DNA of 64,000 bases from Mesorhizobium sp. M8A.F.Ca.ET.218.01.1.1 (GTDB lineage: Bacteria; Pseudomonadota; Alphaproteobacteria; Rhizobiales; Rhizobiaceae), in the NCBI RefSeq assembly GCF_004791165.1, contig NZ_SRUZ01000002.1, forward strand, positions 905,866-969,865, written 5' to 3'. The notes beneath the pieces were generated by a model. That model ran no database searches and was not told the origin of the DNA. It worked only from the letters and a program-made list of their open reading frames with translations. The position numbers and the translations under genes were made by a program. Shown here one piece after another: positions 18,783 to 26,840 of this stretch (position 1 is the stretch's first letter; the number at the start of each line of letters is the position of its first letter).

Positions 18783-19438
18783 TCACCCGGATGCGAGCGG
18801 TTTCCGGGCCTGTATTGATCGAGTTCGAACGCGCCGGCGGTCGGCGGGGCGATGATCCACAGCACCTCCGCCGGCGTGTCGCCGACATTGACCGTGCGAT
18901 GCGGCACCGAGGTCGCGTATTCGACGCTGTCGCCTTCGTGCATGACGTGGCGCTCATCGGCGAGTGTCAGTTCAACGGTGCCCTTGAGCACTAGGAACAT
19001 TTCGTGCTCGCCGCTATGGACATAGGTCTCGTCGCCGGTCGAGCCGCCCACCTCGAAATGGCCGGCATAGACCTCGAATTGGTGGATCGGCCGCCGCGAC
19101 AGGAGCATCTTGCGGCCGTGCCTGCCGACCGGGACGACCGGCCGTTCCTCACGCCGCAGCACCTTGTGCAAGGGGCGGGCATTGTCCTCGAACAGATCGT
19201 TGATGCCAAGGTCTAGAGCGCCGGCGATCTTGAGCAGCGTGCCGGTGTTGGCGCCGCACAGATTGCGCTCGAGCTGGCTGATGAAGCTCGCCGTCGTGCC
19301 GGTCATGTCGGCGAGCTGCCGCAGCGAGACGCGCCGTGCCGTGCGCAACGCCTTGATGCGAGGGCCGACGCCGCCGGCCTCCGGCGCGGCCGCTACACCA
19401 TCCAACTGTTTTGCCGTGGAGTCCGATGCGCGTGGCAT
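18779..19438 (-). CDS. XRE-cupin transcriptional regulator
   Basis: The 219-residue protein has an N-terminal lambda-repressor-like helix-turn-helix (IKALRTARRVSLRQLADMTG then TASFISQLERN, residues about 28-65) and a C-terminal cupin (YVHSGEHEMFLVLKGTVELT, then HEGDSVEYATSVPHRTVNVG). This is the PuuR/SutR-like architecture that controls amine, amino-acid or sulfur uptake and catabolism. The frame is open to 19969, but the ATG at 19438 with GGAGA upstream gives the normal length. It is the first gene of a unit with the TOBE protein and FAD oxidase, and is probably autoregulated through the site at 19453-19473. Confidence 0.87.
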   Translation of the reverse strand: MPRASDSTAKQLDGVAAAPEAGGVGPRIKALRTARRVSLRQLADMTGTTASFISQLERNLCGANTGTLLKIAGALDLGINDLFEDNARPLHKVLRREERPVVPVGRHGRKMLLSRRPIHQFEVYAGHFEVGGSTGDETYVHSGEHEMFLVLKGTVELTLADERHVMHEGDSVEYATSVPHRTVNVGDTPAEVLWIIAPPTAGAFELDQYRPGNRSHPGE

Positions 19439-19452
19439 TGCTGTCTCCGTTC

Positions 19453-19473
19453 CACTTAACACCCTATTAAGTG
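19453..19473. promoter_or_regulatory. Palindrome upstream of the XRE-cupin gene (possible operator or CtrA-type site)
   Basis: CACTTAA (19453-19459) and TTAAGTG (19467-19473) form a perfect inverted repeat with a 7-bp spacer, 15 bp before the regulator ATG. It is well placed for autoregulation. It also contains TTAA-N7-TTAA, the spacing of the alphaproteobacterial CtrA site. The sequence alone does not decide. Confidence 0.55.
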
Positions 19474-19590
19474 AGACGGCAGATGGCAAGCAGGGTCGGC
19501 GGAATTGAGTCGCGATGTGAGGGCTGGCCGCTTCGAGCCTGCGCCGGCTTCCCACGCTCGCCACGATCCGGGTTGAAAAAGGTCCAAAAA

Positions 19591-19746
19591 CGAAAAAACC
19601 GACGTCAGCTTGCTTCTGACGCCGGTCATTTAGGTTTTGGGATCGTCGCACCTGGTTTTTCCGAGGAAAAGACCGAGGTTGGTTCGATCCGACGCAGACC
19701 CGTGGGCGGGGGGCTTGGGGTTTACGAGCCGGTGCCGGACCGAACC
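19591..19746 (-). ncRNA. Candidate structured small RNA with intrinsic terminator
   Basis: Within the 529-bp space between the XRE-cupin and DUF2794 genes the minus strand carries three consecutive structures. A 10-bp helix joins 19737-19746 to 19681-19690. A second hairpin spans 19679-19650. A third (19626-19598, 11-nt arms with one mismatch) is followed by TTTTTTCG, an intrinsic terminator. No gene on this strand ends here, so a small RNA is the simplest explanation. The 5' end and promoter are not defined; 6S or another known family was not recognised. Confidence 0.5.
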
Positions 19747-19967
19747 GTCTCAGGCAACGCCGGTAAATTCGTCGGACATTGGGGCATGAGCGCGGATAAA
19801 AAAAGGCAGAAATGTGGCGAAGCATCACCAATTCCAACATGCGTTTCACAAACGTGACTGGACGCGACGGAAATGGCGCACCGCCGCCTCCGCTTCGCCG
19901 GCTCTTGCAATTGCGGTGCGAAGGGGCCAACTTTGGTTGGCAAAGATTCATTTCGAGGGATCGAGGC

Positions 19968-20354
19968 ATGACTGATGACGGCGGCGGGATGGGGGATGGA
20001 GACGCATCCGCAATATTGATCCCGCTACACGAGGCGCGACGTGAACGCCTCGACCAGCCGGTCCGCTTCGACCGGCGTGAACTGGATCTGATCCTGAGGC
20101 TCTACGGACGCATGGTCGCCGCCAATGAATGGCGCGACTACGCCATCGATCATCTCACCGACCGCGCCGTCTTTTCCGTCTTTCGGCGCGCCAGCGAAGT
20201 GCCGCTGTTCCAGATCGTCAAGGATCCGAAACTGGCACGCAAACAGGGCGCCTTCGCCGTCATCGCGGCGGGCGGCCGTATCCTCAAACGCGGCCAGGAG
20301 CTTGGCCGCGTGCTTGGCGTCTTCGATCCGAAGCTGAAGGTGGTCGAGGCGTGA
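19968..20354 (+). CDS. DUF2794 family protein
   Basis: The 128-residue product contains the compact DUF2794 domain: FDRRELDLILRLYGRMVAAN, EWRDYAIDHLTDRAVFSVFRRASE, then PLFQIVKDPKLARKQGAFAVIAAGGRILKRG. The family is restricted mainly to alphaproteobacteria and has no known function. The ATG at 19968 has GAGG upstream, and the longer frame from 19812 runs through non-coding sequence. It is convergent with the GNAT gene at 20460. Confidence 0.85.
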   Translation: MTDDGGGMGDGDASAILIPLHEARRERLDQPVRFDRRELDLILRLYGRMVAANEWRDYAIDHLTDRAVFSVFRRASEVPLFQIVKDPKLARKQGAFAVIAAGGRILKRGQELGRVLGVFDPKLKVVEA

Positions 20355-20363
20355 AGGGGAACT

Positions 20364-20437
20364 GAGGAATTGAAGAAATGAGGAATTGGAGAAAAGAGCG
20401 CTAAGCGCCTGACATTTCTCCAGTTCTTCAATTCCTC
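20364..20437. repeat. Inverted repeat in a convergent gap
   Basis: GAGGAATTGAAGAA (20364-20377) is matched exactly by TTCTTCAATTCCTC (20424-20437), and both arms carry further degenerate GAGGAATTG copies. It lies between two convergent genes and may serve both as a transcription stop, although T-runs are weak. Confidence 0.6.
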
Positions 20438-20459
20438 AATTCTTCAATTCCCATTCTTC

Positions 20460-21032
20460 TCATTTCCCTCCGAGCCTGAACCTCCGCTCCGGCAGCGAAT
20501 CCGGATCGGGCGCGACCGATGCCCCGCCGTTCAGCGATAGCTGCATGAACACCGTGTCCAGCCAGCGCCCATGCTTATAGCCGGAGCCTTCGAGGCGGCC
20601 GGAATGGCGAAAGCCGAGCTTCTCGTGCAACCTGACCGAGGCGCTGTCGGCGCGGCCGTCGCCGATCACCGCGACGATCTGGCGAAAGCCCGCCGCCTCG
20701 ACCGCGGCGACCAGGCTTTGCATCAGCTTGAGACCGACGCCCTGGCCCTTGGCGTCAGGCGCGACATAGACCGAATCCTCGACGATGAAGCGATAGGCCG
20801 GGCGCGGCCGGAAGGGGCCGGCATAGGCATAGCCGAGCACGGCGCCGTCCTTCTCCGCCACCAGATAGGGAAAGCCGCCGGCCGCGAGCGTGGCGAATCG
20901 CGTCCCCATCTCGGCACGGCTGGGCGGCTCCAGTTCATAGCTCGCCGTGCCGTTGGCGACCGCGTCGGCATAGATTTCGGTGATGGTGTCGAGGTCGGCC
21001 GGGGTCGCCGACCTGATCACGATGTTGCTCAT
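20460..21032 (-). CDS. GNAT N-acetyltransferase (phosphinothricin acetyltransferase-like)
   Basis: The 190-residue protein is a GNAT acetyltransferase. It opens with IRSATPADLDTITEIYADAV, carries the NGTASYELEPPSRAEM segment typical of the phosphinothricin/methionine-sulfone acetyltransferase group, and has the acetyl-CoA loop VYVAPDAKGQGVGLKL near residue 100. The LHEKLGFRHSGRLEGSGYKHGRW ending also matches that group. It may detoxify glutamate analogues. AAGGAGG lies upstream of the ATG at 21032. Confidence 0.85.
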   Translation of the reverse strand: MSNIVIRSATPADLDTITEIYADAVANGTASYELEPPSRAEMGTRFATLAAGGFPYLVAEKDGAVLGYAYAGPFRPRPAYRFIVEDSVYVAPDAKGQGVGLKLMQSLVAAVEAAGFRQIVAVIGDGRADSASVRLHEKLGFRHSGRLEGSGYKHGRWLDTVFMQLSLNGGASVAPDPDSLPERRFRLGGK

Positions 21033-21082
21033 TCTTTATGCAAACCTCCTTTGTGCCTCCAACAACAGCAGAGGCCCGCACA

Positions 21083-21110
21083 AAAGAAAAGGGCGGCCAT
21101 TGGGCCGCCC
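21083..21110 (-). terminator. Intrinsic terminator after the BI-1 gene
   Basis: On the minus strand GGGCGGCCCAATGGCCGCCC (21110-21091) forms a perfect GC hairpin followed by TTTTCTTTTG. It is 27 bp past the stop codon of the BI-1 gene and just before the GNAT gene. Confidence 0.85.
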
Positions 21111-21136
21111 TTGCGAAAGTTGATGGTCCAATACCC

Positions 21137-21910
21137 TTAGCGGCGGTCGCCCATGAACTGGAGCAGGAACATGAACAGGTTGATGAAGTCGAGGTAGAGC
21201 GACAGCGCGCCCATGATCGCCTTGCGGCCGGCGACATCGGAAGCGTCACCCTCGAAATACATCTCCTTGATCTTCTGCGTGTCGTAGGCGGTGAGGCCGG
21301 CGAACACCAGCACGCCGATCGCCGAGACGGCGAAGGTGAGCGCCGACGACTGCAGGAAGATGTTGATCACCGAGGCGATGATGATGCCGAACACGCCCAT
21401 GATCAAGAACGAGCCCATCGCCGACAGGTCGCGCTTGGTGGTGTAGCCGAACAGCGACAGCGCGCCGAAAGCGGCGGCGGTGGCGAAGAAGGTCTGCGAG
21501 ATGCTTGCCGTGGTGTAGACCAGGAAGATCGAAGACAGCGACAGGCCGACCAGGCCGGCATAGACCCAGAAGGTCGTCTGCGCGGCGGCGACGCTCATCG
21601 ACCGGATCCTGAACGACAGGAAGAACACGGCGGCCAGCGGGGCCAGCATGACAACCCAGCGCAGCGGCGAACCGAAGATCGCGTAGCCGAACGAGGTCAG
21701 CATCTCGCCGCTCGGCAGCGTCGCGACGGCCGAGGCCGGGTCGGTGGTGGTGGCCAGCGTGATCGTTCCGATGGCGGCAAGGCCGGTGATGAGCAGACCG
21801 AGCCCCATCAGATTGTAGACCTTGATCATATACGCGCGCAGACCCTGGTCGATGTCGGCACGGACGCCGGGCACCGCCGACGTCTGATAATTGCGAATGG
21901 GATCAGCCAT
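21137..21910 (-). CDS. Bax inhibitor-1 / YccA-YbhL family membrane protein
   Basis: The 257-residue protein is a seven-helix inner-membrane protein of the BI-1 family. Residues about 25-45 begin the first helix (IKVYNLMGLGLLITGLAAIG), and the C-terminal GALSLYLDFINLFMFLLQFMG helix is the family signature. Bacterial members are thought to be pH-sensitive calcium leak channels or FtsH-interacting proteins. A structured leader lies upstream and a strong terminator downstream, so it is a single-gene unit. Confidence 0.9.
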   Translation of the reverse strand: MADPIRNYQTSAVPGVRADIDQGLRAYMIKVYNLMGLGLLITGLAAIGTITLATTTDPASAVATLPSGEMLTSFGYAIFGSPLRWVVMLAPLAAVFFLSFRIRSMSVAAAQTTFWVYAGLVGLSLSSIFLVYTTASISQTFFATAAAFGALSLFGYTTKRDLSAMGSFLIMGVFGIIIASVINIFLQSSALTFAVSAIGVLVFAGLTAYDTQKIKEMYFEGDASDVAGRKAIMGALSLYLDFINLFMFLLQFMGDRR

Positions 21911-21995
21911 TGGAAATCCTCTGTTGCTTCTGCCCCGTCCGGTGTCGGGCCTCTTGCGGACCCAGGCGCCGCTGGCGGGGCTCCAGCATGCCTGC
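21911..21995 (-). ncRNA. Leader RNA of the BI-1 (ybhL-like) gene
   Basis: The region directly upstream of the BI-1 ATG folds into at least two conserved-looking stems on the minus strand: GCTGG/CCAGC (21987-21983 with 21975-21971) and GTCCG/CGGAC (21961-21957 with 21941-21937). Alphaproteobacterial ybhL genes carry a known cis-regulatory 'ybhL leader', and position and sequence style agree with it. A possible promoter lies just upstream (TTGTTC, 17 bp, CATATT). Identity should be tested with the Rfam model. Confidence 0.5.
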
Positions 21996-22140
21996 GCGGA
22001 ATATGATGGTTCTTGGCGTCAAGAACAAGTCCGTAACCTGTTGTAACGGTTCGTGACAGGCTAAAATGCCGCTTCGCCGGCCGTTTCGGACGGTATTCTT
22101 ACCAAGATTTAACCCGGGGCAGGCGCGCCGGACCGGCGAA

Positions 22141-24690
22141 TCAGAGGTTGCGCAGCACGGGCGCCGCCTTGTGGCCGAGCACCCGCCAGGTGCCGGCAAG
22201 GCCGATGCCGACCGTGATCACCAGCGAAAAGGCGATCGTGGCGACCGCGACCTCCGGCATGAAATGCGACGGCAAGGCCATGATGCGCGCGACGATGTAC
22301 CAGGCGGCTGCACCGCCGGCGGCGAGCGCGAAGATGGCGGTGGCGAGCCCGATCAGCATGTATTCCAGCGAGAAGGCCGATATCAGCGTCGTGCGCGTCG
22401 CGCCGAGCGTTTTCAGCACCACTGCGTCGTGGATGCGCGCCCGGTTGCCGGCGGCAAGCGCGCCGGCAAGCACCAGAACCGAGGCGATCAGCGCCACGCC
22501 GGCCGCCGCCCGGATCGCCGTGCCGAGCTGGCCGACCAGCCGGTTGACGATGTCGAGCGCGTCCTTGACCCGCACCGTCGTCACGGCCGGAAAAGCGCGG
22601 GTGACGGCGTTGAGGACGCGCGCGTCATCGGCCGTCGACGCGCTCTTTTCTGTGAGCGTCGCTATCCAGCCATGTGGGGCGCCCGCGAATGTGTTGGGCG
22701 AAAACACCATGACGAAGTTGATGCCCATCGTCTCCCATTCGACCTGGCGGAAATTGGCGATCCGGGCCGTGACGTTGCGGCCAAGCACATTGACGGTGAC
22801 GGTGTCGCCGAGCTTCAGCCCGATTTCCTTGCCTTCCTTGTCGGAAAACGAAACCAGCGGCTCGCCGGCATAATTGTCCGGCCACCATTTGCCCTCGGTC
22901 AGCGTCGTGTTTTCCGGCTGCCTGACGTCATAGGTCAAGCCGCGATCGCCCTTCAGCACCCAGGCGCCCTCGGCCGGCACCTTGACCTTGTCGACATCGA
23001 CGCCGTTGAGCGCCATCACCCGGCCACGCAGCATCGGCACCCTGGCCAGCGCTCCCCGCGGCGCCTCCTTTGCGATCAACGCGGAGAAGGCATCGACCTC
23101 GCTGCCCTGGATGTCGACGAAGAAGAAGTTGGGCGCCCGCGCCGGCAGGTTGCCGGAGATCTGGCGCCTGAGATTCCCGTCGATCAGCGCCAGCGTCACC
23201 AGGAGTGTCAGTCCAAGCCCCAGCGACAGCACCACGGACGGCGTCAGCGCACCGGGCCGGTGGATGTTGCCGATGGCGAGCCTGAGCGCGACAAAGCGCA
23301 CGCGCGGACTTTTCCTGGCCGCCCATTGCACCAGCGCGCCGACGAGACGCAGCACCAGGAAAGCAAAAATCGTGGCGCCGACGAAGATCGAGGCGATGCG
23401 CTGGTCGCCCGAAAACAGGATCGCCAGCGCCGCCAGGAAAAGCGCGATGCCGAGCGCGCAAACGACATAGACAGGGCGCGGCAGGCCACGGCCTTCCAGC
23501 CCCATCTCCCGGAACAGCGCGGTCGCCGGCACATCACGGGCGCGGCCGAGCGGCAACAGCGCGAAAGCGAGCGTCACCAGCAGGCCGAACAGGGCCGCCA
23601 TGGCGAGTGCGCCGGGATAGAAGCCGCCTTGCGCCGGCACCGGAATGACGGACTGCAGGGCCGCACTTGCGGCAAAGGGCATCAGCGCGCCCAGCACCAG
23701 GCCGGCGCCGATGCCGATGAGGGCGATGATCAGGATCTGCACGAGGTAGACGGCAAAGACGAAGCCGCCGGACGCTCCCAGGCTCTTGAAAGTGGCGATG
23801 ACGCCGCGCTTGCCGTCGAGATAGGCACGCACCGCGTTGGCGACGCCGACGCCGCCGACCACCAGCGCGGTGAGCCCGACCAGCGTCAGGAACTGCGAGA
23901 AGCGTTCGATGTTGGAAGACAACGCCGGGGCGGCATTGCCGCGCGTGCGGATCGACCAGCCGGCCTCCGGAAAATCCCTGGCCGCCTGGTCCTGGATGGC
24001 CTTGAGCCGCGCCTCGTCGGCATCGGCGGGCAGCCGGACCTTGTAGGCATTCTCGACCAGGCTGCCCGGCTGGATCAGCCCTGTGGCGGTCAGGCCCTCT
24101 GTCGAGATCATCAGCCTTGGCGCGAAGCCGAAGCCGTCGGAGACCGCGTCGGGCTCGGTCACCAGCCTGGCGCGCAGTTCGAAGATGGCGGTGCCGAGCT
24201 TCAGCCGGTCGCCGATCTTGAGATGCAGCCGTTCGAACAGAAGGTCGGGTGCCGCGGCGCCGAAAACGCCGAACTGCCCGCCGAACAGTTCCTGCTTCGT
24301 CAGCGCCGGTTCGGTTTCCAGCGCGCCATAGAGCGGATAGGCATCGTCGACCGCCTTGGCCTCGACCAGCGCCTGGTCGGATCCGTCGGCCAGGCGCGCC
24401 ATCGAGCGCATGCCGGCGGTGTGCGAAACGACGCCCAGCCCGTCGAGAAAGCCAAGTTCGGCCTGGCTGGCGTCGCGCTGGTTGATCTGGAAGCGAAGGT
24501 CGCCGCCAAGCAGTGTCTGGCCCTGATCGGCGACACCGGCGGTGATGGAGCGGGCCACCGAATTGACGCCGCCGATGGCCGCGACGCCGAGTGCTATGCA
24601 GGCGAGGAAGATGAGAAACCCGGACAGGCCGCCGCGCATCTCGCGCAGCGAGAAACGGATGGCGAGCTTCAATGTCCGCGCCAGCGGCAT
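22141..24690 (-). CDS. ybbP: ABC transporter permease, FtsX-like (YbbP family)
   Basis: The 849-residue protein has an N-terminal membrane helix (FLIFLACIALGVAAIGGV), a large periplasmic domain, and two clusters of FtsX-type helices near residues 260-480 and 715-845. This arrangement matches E. coli YbbP, the permease partner of YbbA. The pair is of the MacB/LolCDE superfamily and is thought to work on the periplasmic side rather than pump across the inner membrane. Its ATG overlaps the last base of ybbA, indicating coupling. Confidence 0.9.
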   Translation of the reverse strand: MPLARTLKLAIRFSLREMRGGLSGFLIFLACIALGVAAIGGVNSVARSITAGVADQGQTLLGGDLRFQINQRDASQAELGFLDGLGVVSHTAGMRSMARLADGSDQALVEAKAVDDAYPLYGALETEPALTKQELFGGQFGVFGAAAPDLLFERLHLKIGDRLKLGTAIFELRARLVTEPDAVSDGFGFAPRLMISTEGLTATGLIQPGSLVENAYKVRLPADADEARLKAIQDQAARDFPEAGWSIRTRGNAAPALSSNIERFSQFLTLVGLTALVVGGVGVANAVRAYLDGKRGVIATFKSLGASGGFVFAVYLVQILIIALIGIGAGLVLGALMPFAASAALQSVIPVPAQGGFYPGALAMAALFGLLVTLAFALLPLGRARDVPATALFREMGLEGRGLPRPVYVVCALGIALFLAALAILFSGDQRIASIFVGATIFAFLVLRLVGALVQWAARKSPRVRFVALRLAIGNIHRPGALTPSVVLSLGLGLTLLVTLALIDGNLRRQISGNLPARAPNFFFVDIQGSEVDAFSALIAKEAPRGALARVPMLRGRVMALNGVDVDKVKVPAEGAWVLKGDRGLTYDVRQPENTTLTEGKWWPDNYAGEPLVSFSDKEGKEIGLKLGDTVTVNVLGRNVTARIANFRQVEWETMGINFVMVFSPNTFAGAPHGWIATLTEKSASTADDARVLNAVTRAFPAVTTVRVKDALDIVNRLVGQLGTAIRAAAGVALIASVLVLAGALAAGNRARIHDAVVLKTLGATRTTLISAFSLEYMLIGLATAIFALAAGGAAAWYIVARIMALPSHFMPEVAVATIAFSLVITVGIGLAGTWRVLGHKAAPVLRNL

Positions 24691-25385
24691 CAGGCAATGA
24701 CCTTGATCGGCGCCGGCGCTTCGATCCTGCCGGAGCGCATCGACACCTGGCGCGAACAGCGCGCCGCGAGCGCCGGATCATGGGTGACCAGCACCAGCGT
24801 CATGCCGCGCTCGGCCGCCTTGGCAAACAGCAGGTCGGCGACCTGCCGCCCCGTCGCCTGGTCGAGATTGCCGGTCGGCTCGTCGGCGATCAGGATGCGC
24901 GGCGACGGCGCCAGCGCCCGCGCGATCGCCACGCGCTGCTGCTCGCCACCGGAGAGCTCGCCGGGGTAGTGGGTGACGCGGTCGCTGAGGCCCACGGCCG
25001 CCAGTTCCCGCTCCGCCACCGAAAACGGATCCGCGTGGCCGGCCAATTCCAGCGGCACCGCGACATTTTCGAGCGCCGTCATGTTGGGGATGAGGTGGAA
25101 GGACTGGAACACGATGCCAATGTTTCGGCCACGAAACGAAGCGATTTGATCCTCGGTCTTGCCGTTGAGCAGCTCGCCCGCGATTCGTACCGTACCCGAA
25201 TCGACCCGCTCCAGCCCTGCCAGCACCATCAGCAATGTGGACTTGCCGGACCCCGACGGGCCGACGATACCAGTCGCCTCGCCGCGCGCCACCTCGAGGC
25301 TGACGCCCTTCAGCACATGGACGGACGAAGCGCCTTCGCCGAGTGTCAGGGATACATCTTCCAGCGCGATGACGGCTTCTGTCAA
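24690..25385 (-). CDS. ybbA: ABC transporter ATP-binding protein (YbbA family)
   Basis: The 231-residue ATPase has Walker A GIVGPSGSGKST near residue 40, the Q-loop VFQSFHLIPNMTALENVAVP, the signature LSGGEQQRVAIARAL near 145 and Walker B ILIADEPTGNLD. The LIPNMTALEN and GEQQRVAIARAL forms are those of the LolD/MacB/YbbA group. It is coupled to ybbP and divergent from a TesA-like esterase, the same partnership seen in E. coli (tesA-ybbA-ybbP), which supports the identity. Confidence 0.93.
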   Translation of the reverse strand: MTEAVIALEDVSLTLGEGASSVHVLKGVSLEVARGEATGIVGPSGSGKSTLLMVLAGLERVDSGTVRIAGELLNGKTEDQIASFRGRNIGIVFQSFHLIPNMTALENVAVPLELAGHADPFSVAERELAAVGLSDRVTHYPGELSGGEQQRVAIARALAPSPRILIADEPTGNLDQATGRQVADLLFAKAAERGMTLVLVTHDPALAARCSRQVSMRSGRIEAPAPIKVIA

Positions 25386-25470
25386 AATGAAAGCGTCCTA
25401 TATGGGGAGGGAGGCTCTGCCTGTCGCAAGCCATCGCCGGAAGAATTCTCTGTCATATGGGGCTTGCCGC

Positions 25471-26115
25471 ATGTCTTTCAAACGCCGCTTTGCCGCAGGC
25501 CTGATCGTTTTCCTCGCCATTTGCGGCGCCATTTCGTCGGCGCGCGCCGAGCCATTCAAGATCGTCGGCTTCGGTGACAGCCTGATGGCGGGGTTCGGTC
25601 TTGGCCCGGGCCAGGGGTTTACAGACAAATTGCAGGCCGCCCTTCGCGCCAGGGGCCATGACGTCACCGTCGCCGATGCCGGCGTCTCCGGCGACACCTC
25701 CAGCGGCGGCCTGGCCCGGCTCGACTGGTCGGTGCCCGACGGCACGCAACTGGTGATCCTCGAACTCGGTGCCAACGACATGCTGCGCGGCGTTTCGCCC
25801 GACATCACCCGGAAGAACCTTGACGCCATGCTGGGCAAGCTCAAGGAGCGCAAGATCGCCGTGCTCCTGGCCGGCATGCGCGCCGCGCCCAATCTCGGCG
25901 CCGACTACCAGAACGCCTTCGACGCCATCTTTCCGGACCTGGCCGGCAAATACGCTGTGCCGCTCTACCCGTTCTTCCTCGAGGGCGTCGCCGGCCAGCC
26001 CACCCTGCAACTCGAGGATGGGCTGCATCCGAACGCCGGGGGTGTCGACCTGATGGTCGAGCGCATCCTGCCGACGGTCGAGAAGGCCATCGCCACGGCC
26101 CCGGGAGGGTCGTGA
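25471..26115 (+). CDS. tesA: SGNH-hydrolase arylesterase / thioesterase I-like
   Basis: The 214-residue protein has a signal peptide (FAAGLIVFLAICGAISSARA) and an SGNH fold. The four blocks are visible: GFGDSLMAGFGLG with the catalytic serine near residue 38, the glycine in AGVSGDTSSGGLAR, the asparagine in LELGANDMLRG, and DGLHPNAGG with the catalytic Asp and His near 190. TesA-type enzymes are periplasmic and hydrolyse acyl-CoA, aryl esters and lysophospholipids. The ATG at 25471 gives a correct signal peptide. It is divergent from ybbA. Confidence 0.88.
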   Translation: MSFKRRFAAGLIVFLAICGAISSARAEPFKIVGFGDSLMAGFGLGPGQGFTDKLQAALRARGHDVTVADAGVSGDTSSGGLARLDWSVPDGTQLVILELGANDMLRGVSPDITRKNLDAMLGKLKERKIAVLLAGMRAAPNLGADYQNAFDAIFPDLAGKYAVPLYPFFLEGVAGQPTLQLEDGLHPNAGGVDLMVERILPTVEKAIATAPGGS

Positions 26116-26243
26116 GGCCGCCAGGAATCACTTTCCGTTAGGGAAGTTTTTAGCAATGACTGTGACCAATAAACCTCTTGCTCGATCAGGCTATCGATGA
26201 TTCGCTACAGGTGACAGTTCGATTCGAGGAAGGGAGGCTCTTC

Positions 26244-26840
26244 ATGCCGCGTCTTTTCACCGCCCTCGAAATTCCGCGTGATGCTGCCCTTTCGCTGTCG
26301 CTGCTCCGGGGCGGCCTGCCCGGGGCCCGCTGGATCGACGTCGAAAACTACCATCTGACGCTGCGCTTCATCGGCGATGTCCAGGGCCATGTCGCCGACG
26401 AGATCGCCAATGCGCTCGACCGGGTGCACCGCCCGTCCTTCTCGCTGACGCTGTCGGGTGTCGGCGCTTTCGGCCAGAAGAAGCCGCACGCCGTGTGGGC
26501 CGGCGTCGCCCCATCACCGGATCTGAGCGCCCTGCAGGGCGAGATCGACCGCATCTGCCAGCGGCTCGGCTTGGCCGCCGATCCGCGCAAGTTCACGCCG
26601 CACATCACCCTGGCGAGGCTGCGCAATTCGAGCCCGCTCGACGTCGCCCAATATCTGTCGGCGCGCGGCAATTTCTCGACGCTGCCCTTCCGCATCGGCC
26701 GCTTCGTGCTGATGTCGTCGCGCGATTCGGTCGGCGGCGGCCCCTATATCGTCGAGGAAGCCTGGCCGCTGTCAGGCGTCGATACCCGCGCCGCCAGCCG
26801 TGTCGCCAGCGCCTCGGACGCCTCGCGGATCATGCGGTAG
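26244..26840 (+). CDS. thpR: RNA 2',3'-cyclic phosphodiesterase
   Basis: The 198-residue protein belongs to the 2H phosphoesterase superfamily. Both catalytic motifs are present: YHLTLRF near residue 37 and HITLARL near 122, preceded by FTALEIPRD at the start. ThpR hydrolyses 2',3'-cyclic phosphate RNA ends and can ligate tRNA halves in vitro. The ATG at 26244 has GGGAGG upstream, and the longer frame is rejected. Its 3' end overlaps the convergent phosphatase gene by 97 bp. Confidence 0.88.
   Translation: MPRLFTALEIPRDAALSLSLLRGGLPGARWIDVENYHLTLRFIGDVQGHVADEIANALDRVHRPSFSLTLSGVGAFGQKKPHAVWAGVAPSPDLSALQGEIDRICQRLGLAADPRKFTPHITLARLRNSSPLDVAQYLSARGNFSTLPFRIGRFVLMSSRDSVGGGPYIVEEAWPLSGVDTRAASRVASASDASRIMR

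Noticed and set aside
19681..19690. A tRNA-like T-loop motif GGTTCGATCC
   Set aside because: The flanking bases cannot form the T stem, and no acceptor or anticodon arms are present. It fits better as one side of the candidate RNA's long helix.
22066..24969. A 967-codon open frame on the plus strand
   Set aside because: It lies fully antisense to ybbP, whose protein is clearly conserved. Long antisense frames are common in GC-rich DNA, and its composition (Arg, His, Gln, Gly rich) is that of a shadow.
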